Source of the DNA: Vanilla planifolia
Lineage: Eukaryota > Streptophyta > Magnoliopsida > Asparagales > Orchidaceae
Direction of reading: 5' to 3'
DNA length: 64,000 nucleotides
Assembly: GCA_023846275.1 (NCBI GenBank)
Contig: JAIUJO010000089.1
Span: forward strand, 573,001 to 637,000
Shown: piece by piece, positions 13,620-24,479 of the stretch
Layout: every line of letters starts with the position of its first letter
Numbering within the stretch: position 1 is the first letter of the stretch
Made by a program: the position numbers and the translations under genes
The notes under the pieces: model-generated
Told to the model about the DNA's origin: nothing
What the model saw: only the letters and a program-made list of their open reading frames with translations
Databases searched by the model: none

Positions 13620-15265
13620 ACTTTATTGAGAAAGTTTCTTAACTTCATGGTCACAAAAAAAGGAATCTAAGTAAATCTAGACTTGGTAAAGGATTTGATA
13701 AACATGCCTTCCTAAAAAGCTCATCGAGATGCTCAATATCTAGTTAAAAAATTATCAGGTTCACCCCTTTTATTTTCAAGCATGAAGAGAAACTTAACAA
13801 TTCATCAAGCTACTCTACAATACGTTTAGACAATAGTAAATCGAAGATTGTTAAAAGACTTTTCTAGAGCTTAGTTGTTACTTATCTCAGCCTCCAATCT
13901 TGAGCAATCTAGTCCTTAGGGAGTCTTTATCTATATATCTAATTGCTTCAAGTTTTATAGTTAACTCTACTTTAATTCAAGAGAATAATGGATTTCAACA
14001 ACTAATCTATTATGTTACTCTCACTCAGAAAGATGTAGAGCTAAGATACTCTCTTATAGAGCATCTAACCCTAGCTTTACTTATGTCAACCTGTCAGTTA
14101 TACCAACATTCACATCATAGATGTGACAACCAATAAACCTATGAGGCACATCCTTCAACCAATAGATGGTATAAATAGGATGCAAAAGTGAGTAATTAAG
14201 TATAATAAGTTTGAACTTAACTTAATTTCCTATTTATTTATGAAATCTCAAGTTCTTAAAGGTTTTCTAATGGAGAGAAACTCTTTTGATTCAAAACCTA
14301 AGACCCTTATAAACTTCTAACAACCTTTTTTGACGGAGCTTTCATGTGTGAGTCTTGTAGCATTAGTTCAATCCTTCTTAGCTCTTAGTAAGTAAAGCTT
14401 AAAGGTGTTATCATAATTGTTTTCATTATCACCAACAAACAGGCTAAGCATGAAGCCTTGATTGCAAGTCACTAGTTTTCTTGAGGGCTACAAATAAAGC
14501 ACTTAAAAATCTTTAGTAGTTTCCAACTAACTAAGAAGTAGTGTCTTATTAAAAAGTGAAGATTTACACTAAAATCCTATGAATACTAGCTCGGACTCTT
14601 TTCCAAAAGTATGATACTATAGATCTATTTTTTTATTCATTAAGAAGAAAATCAAGAAGTGGATCAACTTGCCAATTATAGAGATTCTAGTGAAGACTTT
14701 TCTCATCTTAAGAAGTTGAGTATTGAGTTACTAAATCACCTAGTTCTTCAACCTAAAAGGCTTTGTTACTGATAAATCCCTATGACAAAAGGTTGGGATT
14801 TTAAACCTTATAAAGTAAGATGTGAAAAAGGTCAAGTGATACGTCCAATAATATACTTTGTTTGATTAACAATATTATCAAAAATCTTATCTCAAGACAT
14901 ACACAAATGTGTTCACCTATGACATTTAAAATTTTATATCTAGCTAATAGATATGTTTTAAAAAATCTAAGTAACCAAGACAACCTTAGATAAGTTTGAC
15001 ATATTATAAAAATAATTATATTATTTTGAAACCATAATTCTTACATAAATCATTTGAGAGCATAAAATATTAAGCATTTCACTAAGTGAAGAAAAAAACT
15101 GCAATCTTTTAAAACTTTTCCAAACATCCTTAATAATAAATTTAACATGACACACTCCATCTTGGATGACTTTATAAGTGCCCATCCATTACACATGGTC
15201 TATTCTAAAATGATGAGCTAATTACCCATAACTACGATGCCTTAAAGCTTTTTGTAGTGCTACCA
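13620..15265 (+). mobile_element. Ty3/gypsy pol remnant, part 1: end of RT, RNase H and linker
   Basis: Conceptual translation shows decayed gypsy polyprotein in order. KFLNFMVTKKG at about 13630 matches the RT-thumb K-FLGFMVS-RGIE motif. A frame at 13900-14136 contains SIYLIASSFIVNSTLI, LIYYV and ELRYSLIEHLTLALLMS, the RNase H-like domain (family pattern YLA...LIYYVS...E-RY--IEKLALALV). TNKPMRHILQP follows at 14130-14160, then FFDGAF at about 14325 (second RNase H). EVDQLANYRDSSEDF and IELLNHL lie at 14655-14750, and YP*LRCL at about 15225 (the LL-RCL-PEEA linker). Many stops and frameshifts are present. The coding sense then breaks off and resumes after 17465. Confidence 0.83.
13900..14136 (+). 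pseudogene. Gypsy RNase H-like domain fragment (open frame, 78 codons)
   Basis: This is the longest open piece of the first gypsy element. The family signature is clear: aliphatic beta strands, LIYYVTLTQKDVELRYSLIE, then LALLMS. It has no start context or promoter of its own and is cut from the flanking pol sequence by stops, so it is a remnant and not a gene. Confidence 0.78.
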
Positions 15266-15274
15266 CCAAGGAGA

Positions 15275-15312
15275 AATAATAATAATAATAATAATAATGA
15301 TAATAATAACAA
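15275..15312. repeat. (AAT)n microsatellite
   Basis: About eight AAT units are followed by imperfect GAT/AAC variants. It lies at the left edge of the DNA that interrupts the gypsy element, a common place for simple repeats to grow from A-rich ends. Confidence 0.85.
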
Positions 15313-16459
15313 TGACAAGCTTGGCTAACCCATTTCATGCATAAACTCTCTTCTAAATAGATAGAGGAGGATCTTGAGGAGAGAGAACTAAGTTGTGATT
15401 ATTTTCAATAAAAAAGACAAGAGAGATAGAGAGAAAGAAATTTAAGAAAGGGAGAGTGCCCATGAGAGGACACTTAGGAGCTAAGGGAGGTTCCACAAAG
15501 CTAATGCTAATGAGAACAGCATATCATTAAAAAATTTAACTAAATCCAAAACATATTTTTTCTTGACAAATGAAGATGAGGGAGATGATGATTAGGGAGG
15601 AAAGAAAGTGTTTGGAAGAAAAACATCATGATAATATTATTAATAATTTGGGTGAATTCAACTAAGTTGGTTCTTATAATATTGATATTAATAAATTATC
15701 CCAAAATCAAGTCTTAGCTAACTACTAGATATTGTAGAATGTAGGTGTCACTTGTGACCGAAAGCCTACATTAGCATATAAAATTAACCAACTACTCAAG
15801 TTAACCCAAATGACCAACCAACCCAAATTGACCAATGCTTAATTTGACACCAAGTTGATAAATGAAAATTGTGTCTCTTGAGATCAGTGACTAATAAAGT
15901 TTTCTATTAAGTTTAATAAAATTCTTTTTACTCACATTTAATCATATTTGTGATACTTAATTCCATAATTTTGTTTCATGCAAAAATTTTATGGAACATA
16001 GCTTATGTTGAAGAATCATGATGACATTAGATGATATTATTTGAGTAAATTGAATGCCAATCATGATAAACTCTAAATAAGTATAAAGAGTTGTGCTGGA
16101 ACTAAGTACATGATGAACAAAAGATATGAATTAACATAATATAACATACACAAGATGTCATGAGCACATGATAATGATATGTGATGATGCATATATGATG
16201 TTGGACATATGTCGATGAATATGAGATATTTTGTAATCGATAATGTTGTGAGAACAAGCTAGACAAAATTAATGAAATTATATTAAAAATATTTATAACA
16301 CTTTAATAAGAATGGTTATATTATTATACTTCTTAGTTTCATGTATTGAAAATTGAAAGATAAAATCAAAGTTTTGTTTATAATCAAGTGCAATACACAT
16401 AAAAATCAAGCAATGATACCAATTGATTGATATTATTTTAATAAGATGAATGAGATATT

Positions 16460-16640
16460 TGAGACAATCAAGTAAAGCAAAACTCTTTAATTAGTGCATT
16501 GATATTTATGACAATCAGGTCAGACAAAATCCTTGATTGGGCACTATTAATAATTTGTGACAATAAGATAATGCAAAACCATTTAGGTAAGCACCATGTA
16601 TTAATATTATTTTTTAACAATTGAGTAGGGAAAACCCATC
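16460..16640. repeat. Degenerate minisatellite, unit about 49-58 bp
   Basis: Units begin at about 16462, 16511, 16559 and 16617. Each starts GACAAT(C/A)A-GT or a variant, continues with CAAAA-CC-TT and a GCAC/GCATT block, and ends in an ATTAATAAT-like stretch. The copies are diverged. No coding function is visible. Confidence 0.55.
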
Positions 16641-17464
16641 ATACTAGTTATCATTCTAGGTGTATCTTAGTTATATATATTGATTTTCACATGAAAGCTT
16701 AAAAGACATGAGAAATAGAGTTTTGTTTATAATCAAATTTACAATTAAATGGCTAGTTAGAAAGTAATAAGCCCATTAAAAAGATCACAAAAATCTAGAA
16801 TAAATTGTGTGGGACATTTTAATAACAAGACAGTTTTGTTGTGATAGTTGGATATAATAATGTGATACTTGATAACATTCTTATAGTTTATTTGAAGCAT
16901 GATGTTCTCATAATTTGATGGTCTTCTCTCATTCTTAATTGTTATTATCAGGTCTTTTGCACTTGCTTTGCTTACATTATCATAACATGATATTTTCTAT
17001 TGTACTAATTGTTTTGATTATATGAATATTTTTTATTGATTTATATGAAGTGTCTTTTGATGATATCTTACATATTCTTAGCTTTTTTGAATGTTACACT
17101 AACATGAATCATTAAAGTTATATCAATTAAAACATTAATTATAATATGTTTACATAACGTGGATTTTTGGCTTGAAGTTATTATTTTTGACATAATAAGT
17201 CTATGGTAGACTTGCTTCTTATTATTCAATATTTTCTAAAAAGGATAATTTAATATTTTCATATGTATATATTGAGGACACCACTGGTCCCGAATAGTAT
17301 GGATGAAAAGTGGTGAGAAAAAGAGTTTTTAAAGAAATTTGAGTGCTTATGTATCTTTTTATTTGTAAACTCATAATTTGATCAACAAAATAATTATTGG
17401 TCATATATATATATAATTATCTTTGGTAGAAATAAATAATTAATAATAAGAATTAAGCCCTAGT

Positions 17465-18570
17465 GAACAAAGAAGAGGAGAAAATGTTTAAGAAACTTAG
17501 TACATCACACCATCCTTTAGAAGTTAAAGATATGATCAAGTTGATCCACTCAAGACAGTGTGATGGACGTGCCTCTAGCTATAAACTTGCCATGAAGATT
17601 ATGTTTCAAGGATTTTTTTGACCAATAATGAAAAGAATATTACTTTATTTTCAAAAAGGTGCAAAGGGTGTCAAGTTCATGCCCCCCTTTCATACTAATT
17701 ATTCACAAAGATGTAAGAAATAATTATTTATTGGTTCTTGTTAGATTATGGTATGAATTTCCATTTTTTATTTCCAATTTCTAAAAATGGAAGGAGGTTC
17801 CTTCTCATGGTGGTTAACAACCTTTAAAAATGGATCAAAGTGAAGCCTCTTATTAGGAAGACTATTAATAAGATTTAAAGTTTTCTTTAGACAAACATTT
17901 ACAATAGGTTTATTATTTCCATAGTAATTGTTACAAATGACACAATAATATTTCAATCTAAAAAATTTCCAGATTTATGCAAAATGTATGGTTGTTTTTT
18001 TAAGTATGCCTCAACTTCTCATCCTGACATAGATGGACAAGCCAAAGCAATGAACAAAGACATCTTAAAAATTCAAAAGCCTTGTCTTGATTATAAAAAA
18101 GTTGGGTAGGTAGGTCACCTCCTCGACATATTGTGAGCGCATTGAACTACACATTCTGCAACATGTCAAGCTTTTCTAAGGATTCAAAGCTATAATTACT
18201 ATCGAGGTCAATCACTTAACAAGTTCAAAAGCTTGGACTTGAAACTAGCACATCAAAAGTTGGACCTAATCAAGGAAAATTTTCTTAGAGACCATGTAAA
18301 GCAACTAAATATAAAGTAAAGCATGAAAAAATATTACATACTAAGAATTGCCCTTTCAAGATCAAATATTTGGTTGTTTGACAATATAAGTTTTAGATAA
18401 TATAAGAGCTCTCGACACTAATAAAGCCTCCATAAGCTTGCTCCAAACTAGAAAGAATTGTACTTGATGAAGGATATTCTAGGACCAAATGTCTATCAAC
18501 TTCATAAAGAGGAAGATGTTGAGCTCCAACAATCAAAGAGTAAGGATCATTTAAAAAGGCTCTATACATG
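17465..18570 (+). mobile_element. Ty3/gypsy pol remnant, part 2: integrase
   Basis: The first element continues here. HSRQCDGRASSYKLAMK followed by QGFF*PIMK (17550-17630) matches the integrase zinc-finger region (HSGGRALA-K-LRQGYYWPTM). W-K-VKPL at about 17830 matches the W-EA-PLA core motif. The core continues with ASTSHPDIDGQAKAMNKDI at 18006-18070 (family: A-HPQ-NGQAEA-NK-I). LDLIKENFLRDHVKQLN and KLAPN*KELY (18240-18460) match the C-terminal L-LI-E...KL-PNWEGPY segment. Numerous stops and frameshifts show it is long dead. Confidence 0.82.
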
Positions 18571-19960
18571 CTAAAAGTTACATACTTTTCTTCTTGTGCT
18601 AACTATTAAAGGTATTATTTGACTTTAACAAAAGTTATCAACAAAATTTCATACTTAGCATCATCATTTTACATTCTCAAGATTTTGTTAACTTAAACGA
18701 AGTCAACTCCGTTTGTTTATTTATAAAATTTAGATAACTTAAGAACTAATAAAATTGTACTTTAAAAGTACAGACTTATTTGAGGGCTAACTAAAAAATT
18801 TTATCTTAAAAGAAGTCATCTCTTGAGCTAATTCATCAATCAAAAGTTACTTGATGTCCTTTATCAAATTCCAAATTATTTGGTCTTTTATTACTTTCGA
18901 CAAAAAATCAATGTTAGTGATGATCATTCAATAATTGATATTCTCTTAAGACATGAAAACCTCATGGCAAATCCGTTTATTGTTAAGTTTCTTAACCTAA
19001 CCTTATCGAGTATGGATAATCATTCGAGATATGAAATTCTATCAAGAAAATATAAGTCAAATCTATGTGAGTGTACCTAAAACTTAGGCCTTGAACTTTT
19101 TTAGTCAGACCTTATATCATCCAAAAGCCTAGTCTTGCACTGATATTAAGCCCAAGCCTACTTCAATAAATCCCTCCAGTGGGTCACAATAACTCGAAAC
19201 ATGAAATGTTTAAGGGGAGATCCATATTGAGATATTATAAAGCAGTTGACAAGTTCTTTTGATGTTTATTTAGATAGTTATATTTCATATGTTAATAACC
19301 CATGAGAATAGGCCCAATAAAAGTTATTAGCACAATCAGTCCAAATCATTTCTTTATATTAAATGGTTTTTGAGTAATGCTCAAGTAATAAAAATGCAAG
19401 TGCCTTTTCATTACTTGAAATAACAATTTCAACTTGCTTTGATTCACATCATTTGAATCAAATTTTGATTCAGTTAGACATCTATGTGAACTTTTTATTA
19501 CATGGATCTTCATCACCATTCAATAGTAAGCATGCTTTGAGAAGCATAAATCTTACTTTCTCTTTTTATTTCCATCGTTATTGTTCGATTATGTGATGGC
19601 TACAAAAGACAAAAACAATTCTTCCTTTCCTTCCTAATTTCATCACTAACCCATTTTGTGGAGGTTGAGAGTTTTTTCCTTTTCATCTTATCGTGTTGCA
19701 AAGTGAAAATCTTATTTATAACTTCTAAGTACCTAAGTATTTCCACTTAGATCATACCATTCACTTGGGAAACCAAAAGTGTTTTTCATCTTGTTAAGTT
19801 TTGACGTGTCATTTACTCTCTCTCCTTTAAACATGAAACTCACTCTTGGAGATTAGATTCTTCAATTTAATTCTTTTACCTTATGCTTAAGCTTTTAACT
19901 AAAACACCAAAACTTAGAATCTTTTCAAGTAAGATAGCTCATTACAATGAATAAGATAGC
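18571..19960. other. Non-coding stretch downstream of gypsy integrase, possible 3' LTR
   Basis: After the integrase C-terminus a 3' LTR would be expected here. A purine-rich tract (TTTAAGGGGAGA, about 19208-19219) could be a polypurine tract, but no matching 5' LTR was found upstream of 13620, so LTR limits cannot be set. No gene was seen. Confidence 0.4.
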
Positions 19961-20062
19961 TCATTACCATGAACCTGTGTTCACCAAAAAGAAGCAATAA
20001 AAAAGGTATAATAAAATAACTAAAGGGACTTAACCAATTACAAAGATAAGGAAAATGTCAAC

Positions 20063-23000
20063 CTTCAAGAATTGTGAAAGCATGCGTTGCAAATAGCATT
20101 AGGAGTTCGATCATCAAACCATACTTTTTGTCGATGAATATCACACAGTACAACAAGTGACCTCCTCTCCCTTATTTCTTCCTCTCCCTTGAAACAAGAA
20201 ATCATACATCATCTATTATAATCAACAAAACTAAGAAAAATCAGCAAAAATATAGTATATATGACATCACACCTTAGTAATGAGAAAAAAAATATTTTTA
20301 AGCTTCCTTATTTTTGCTTCATTTTTATGTTTTTTGTTCATGTGTTGAATACAGTGCAAACCATAAAAAAATGAAAATGTTTTGAGGTTACGATCACCAA
20401 CGATCTGAAGGACCATAAATAATTCAAGAGGCACATCCAACTCAACAATATGACTATACAAATAAGCAAAACATAATTAAAAGCATAAACTTTCAAAACA
20501 AGCAAGAAAAATCAATAACATGCTACAGAACTTTAATTTATGTATAATCATTGGTACAACATAACTCTTGCAATACTAAATAGTATTATGAAAAAAATTC
20601 CATTTTGGTTCTTTTAAGATCACTTGGTTTAAGCCCGTAAACTTTCAAAGCTTTCATCTAGGCATTTGAATTTGGTAAAATATTTCACATAGGCCATTTC
20701 TCTTAGCTTATAGTTTATCTTAAAAGCCCCACTTATCCATCTCTCCTTCCAAATTCTTTTAGTTGACCTCTAGGCAAATCTATGGTGTATCTTTCCATTT
20801 ATCCCAGATGCCTCCCAACCATCTATTTCTATGACTTATCCCTCTCCATTGTCCTCAAAGTAGCCGACCCATGGCAATGTATGTCCAAAATTCTGTTAAA
20901 TCTAATGCTTAGGAGTTCTAAAAAGCAATGTGTTATGTTGTCTAAATATACTAATAGATTAACAAAGATGGTTATATCAACAATGAGTTAATTGAAAAAA
21001 AGTAAGGATAACTACAACATCATGCATGGAAACATATAAAGAAACAATTTCAAGAAGCTAGAATTAAATCATAAATTTGAGTAAGTTAATTAACATCGTG
21101 ATTCATAAGAAGATAAACATTATTGTTCAACAAACTAATCACATTGTCAAAAAACCAAGGTATTACCAGTTTTAGGATTCAAACTTCAATACTTAAGTAA
21201 GAATTGAAATAGAAATGAGTTAGTACAATTTTGGATAAGTCTATGAAAGATAATATAAGGAATGTTTATTATGAGATCAAAGAGCTTAATGAAGAACATA
21301 AAATGACTTTAACTGTTACTTATTGTTACTTTAAGGAACGAAAAACATTTTCTTAATTCTACAAGAGAATCATTATGAATAAAATTAATTATTTATCATA
21401 ATATTTCCCTCACATGCTCAAAAAGCATTAGAAAAGGAAAAAAAAGAAGCTAGCATTGGACATATTGAAATTATGAAAAACATGTATAACAAAGCAATAA
21501 TGAGTGTATAAGGAGTCTTTATTTTATTAAGGTATTAGAAAAGAATAAAAAAAATTTAAATTGCATATATTAGAAATAATTTCGCATGCCTAAGGATAAC
21601 ATATTAAAGATTTCTTAATTGTAATCGAACTTCATTATGGCTATGCTTTAAGTCTTTGGATGTGTTCATAAACTTAATTTCAAAAATGTTTTCTACCTGT
21701 GCATCAAAAGCATCGAAAACATTTTAAAAATTCTCACAACTCCTATTTTTGCACATAAAAAGATAATGCTTCATAACTACTTTTGCACTTCTTCTTTCAT
21801 CAAACTTTCTGACGGCATAAGCAATGAAAGACAGCTTCAATTTTACACTAATTATTGATTTAATTATAAAATTAAACATAAAACAATAATATGCACTTTG
21901 CTAACAATTTAATACTAATTGATAAGACTATGCAAAGATATAAAGAAAAATTGAGACTAAGCAAATATATAAAACAAAATTGAGTCGATGAACAATGACT
22001 CTGAAGTTTAAATGGTATCACATTTTCAGTTATAATAAATGTATGGAATTAATATTTAGACAAGTAATTCCTAAAACATATTGATTTTTAATAGTTATCA
22101 TAAACAAAGAAACAATACAAAATTTACTTATTTTGAGCCTATACATCAAAGTGATAAAGAAATTAATAAAAAATGTCACTAATATGATCCAAGCATTGAA
22201 CAAATAAGATGAAAATAAAACATACTTCTGAGTGTTGTGTAATCAAAATATCACACTCAAGAATAAAGGCAAATTTATAAGATTACTTGGCATTAAATGT
22301 CAATGTGTGAGTACAAACACACAAATAGAATAACTACTATAAGTTATAATGCTTTTAAGTTTGAAGAGTAACTTACTATAAAGGAGAAAGTTGGCATTCT
22401 ATCAATTGAAGACCATTCTAAAGAAAATCAATCTAGGTGGTTTGGTTATATTAAGAAGTTTACTTTGTGATTATATAAGAGAAGTAGATTAGTAAAATCT
22501 TTCCAATGAAAAAGTTAAAAATATAGGACAAAAAAATCACTATTGACTATTATAAATGGCTTTAACAAATTTGGATCCAGAAAAAAAAGCAATTAATGAA
22601 TAGAAACAATAGCATCTTAGAATCAATGTATCTGACCTCACTTGATGTGTTAAAGGACAATTCTTGTAATTATAATAATGGAATATGAATTTAGTGTTGG
22701 TAGCCTAAACCTTTTCAATATAAGAATCTAGCAAACGAAATACACAGCCTCACAAGAAATAGTTAAGATTCTATATTTAAGAAATCATGGGAAAAATGCC
22801 TCTTTTGTTCTTTGTAGAGGAAAATCAAACTTTTACCTTGATCAACAATTAGAATGGCCTAATCAAGTCTAACAACTTGTCAACAATTTTAATCTTCTCT
22901 TAAAGCTCAATGAAGTGGAAGTTTCCTATTTTCTCCAATGCCCAGTTCAAAATATAACTTTAACTAGTACAAACAAAAGATATTACAACCCATTAAAAAG

Positions 23001-23481
23001 CTAAACAGAAATATGTTAAATAATGGTGGCCCTACAAATTGAAGTGTACCGAACACTATAACTTATTCGTCCGAAGAAAATAAAATAAAATAACGAACCT
23101 TCTTTTTGACAAGGAGGATGATGGCTTGTGCTAGATTAGAACGAAGGGAAGCTTGGAGGGTCCGAACTTCGAAATGAAGGAGATGAGAGACTAATGAGTA
23201 AATTCAGGGAGGCGTCGGGGATAGTATGGGGTCATGTGTGCCGGGAACATTGTGAGGTCACCGAAATCCTTCGTGACCACCTGGTCCGACGATGAACTGA
23301 GCACGGATTCTTTAAGGAAGAGATGTAGGGACGATTCAAAGTGGCCGTAGATAAGGAGAACCTCTGCCTCGTATTCTTCTAGGTCATGCTTCATCCCGGA
23401 TTGAAGCAGAGGAAGGCTCAGCATATCGGTTGCCTTTCCAGATGCAGAGAAGGAATCCGATAAGAGGAGGTTTGCCAGCAT
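20063..23481 (-). pseudogene. SDA1 pseudogene copy A, 5' part (exons E1-E3)
   Basis: SDA1 is an essential nucleolar factor needed for 60S ribosomal subunit maturation. E1 (23099-23481) encodes LSLPLLQSGMKHD, then YYPRRLPEF, then in another frame LAQAIILLV, ending at AAG|GTTCG. E2 (20273-20453) starts after TTGTATAG and reads LQIVGDRNL and HMNKKHKNEAK. E3 (20063-20187) reads RRSLVVLCDIHRQKVWFDD then NAICNACFHNS, with TGA at 20065-20067. The E1 frameshift near 23190 removes a base in the EFP-QL segment. An extra T in E2's poly-T run shifts the frame again. The position aligned with copy B's ATG is CTG, so the ancestral start codon is lost. E4-E11 were not found between here and position 340. 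Confidence 0.9.
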
Positions 23482-24460
23482 CGCCAGTTCTATAGATCAA
23501 TTAACAAAACCCTAGTCGAAGGGAAGCTCAGAAGAACCAAGCTAAGGAGCTTAAGCGGTTTCGGGATGGCAAATTTTTAAATACAAAAGATAAGTACTAT
23601 ATATTAATAATTTATTAAACAAAAGAAGGGAGTATTGTTTTGAATTTGATGGTGACACTAGGATTGCTCTACATGTTTGTATAGGATTAAAATTTTTAAA
23701 ATATTTTAATAAAAAAAATTTAACAATATATTTAATTAAAAGATTGGGGTATTATTACTAAATTTTGATAACAATAATTTTTTTTATAATATTATTATTA
23801 AATAATAATCTATCAATAAACACATCTTTATGGATAAAATTTATTATAATTTTAAAATGCGTAAATGTGCATCACAATTTTTTGTGATCAATCTACAATA
23901 TAGTTATATAATAAATAATAGAGATGTATAGTTTGGAAATCTTATGACAAAAGTCAAGCTCTGGATATTCTTTTACTTAATGTTAGACTCTTAAGTTCCA
24001 ATAGCTTGAGGTTGGACAATTAAGAGTTAGTTTTCATCACTAGCAATGCGATCGCCTAAGGAAATAATGCACATGATTAATCCATCTCGTACCCATGTCT
24101 TGTACATTAATCTTAAACCACAAATGCCCTCAAGACAATGCTTCTGGCAATGTTGGCACCTAAGGAGGTAAATGTAAAGTTTAACTATCCATTTGAAAAT
24201 GTCACTTGTCGCCACGTGCAACACAACCTCCAAGGAAATAAATGAGAAAGATAATATTTGGTCATTTTTTGTAGATGCACAAACTCAAATAGGAAGTGTC
24301 ACTTAGGGTTTAATTGAAGGCAATAAATTTGCCTACTTGAAGAACAAACACTTTTTTAAAGAGAAATGGAATTGTACTTTATTCTCCGATTTTTCTTGTC
24401 CTCCTTTGTGATCCTTGACCTAAGTGACCCCCAGTTATTACTTAATATTCTTTATAATTG
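23482..24460 (-). promoter_or_regulatory. Former SDA1 promoter and 5' UTR region, copy A
   Basis: This region lies upstream of E1 and is conserved with 51364-52250. A telo-box-like AAACCCTA is at 23507-23514, about 25 bp before the coding start. Such elements are typical of plant ribosomal-protein and ribosome-biogenesis genes, which fits SDA1. Another AGGGTTTAA stretch is near 24305. No TATA box can be assigned with confidence. Since the gene is dead, present activity is doubtful. Confidence 0.5.
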
Positions 24461-24479
24461 TTCTTTAAAAAAGTTATTT

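Larger units (their letters stand above)
15266..17464. mobile_element. About 2.2-kb insertion splitting the gypsy pol remnant; identity unknown
   Basis: Gypsy polyprotein homology stops in the linker at about 15265 and resumes two to three dozen codons further on at about 17465 (HSRQCDGRASSYKLAMK matches HSGGRALA-KILR). The intervening DNA therefore arrived later. It contains an AAT microsatellite, a decayed minisatellite (16460-16640) and no recognisable transposase or polymerase. Boundaries are approximate because no terminal repeats were found. It may be a non-autonomous element or several successive insertions. Confidence 0.6.
19965..24460. repeat. Direct segmental duplicate, 5' block of SDA1 (partner about 47900-52250)
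   Basis: About 4.4 kb covering SDA1 exons 1-3, their introns and about 0.95 kb upstream matches the second locus along its whole length, with small indels. It begins near '(a)ccatg--c(c)tgtgttca' and ends in the 'ttattacttaat' stretch. The left limit is where copy A runs into non-homologous DNA carrying the gypsy element; the right limit runs into the AT-rich repeat array. Confidence 0.88.
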
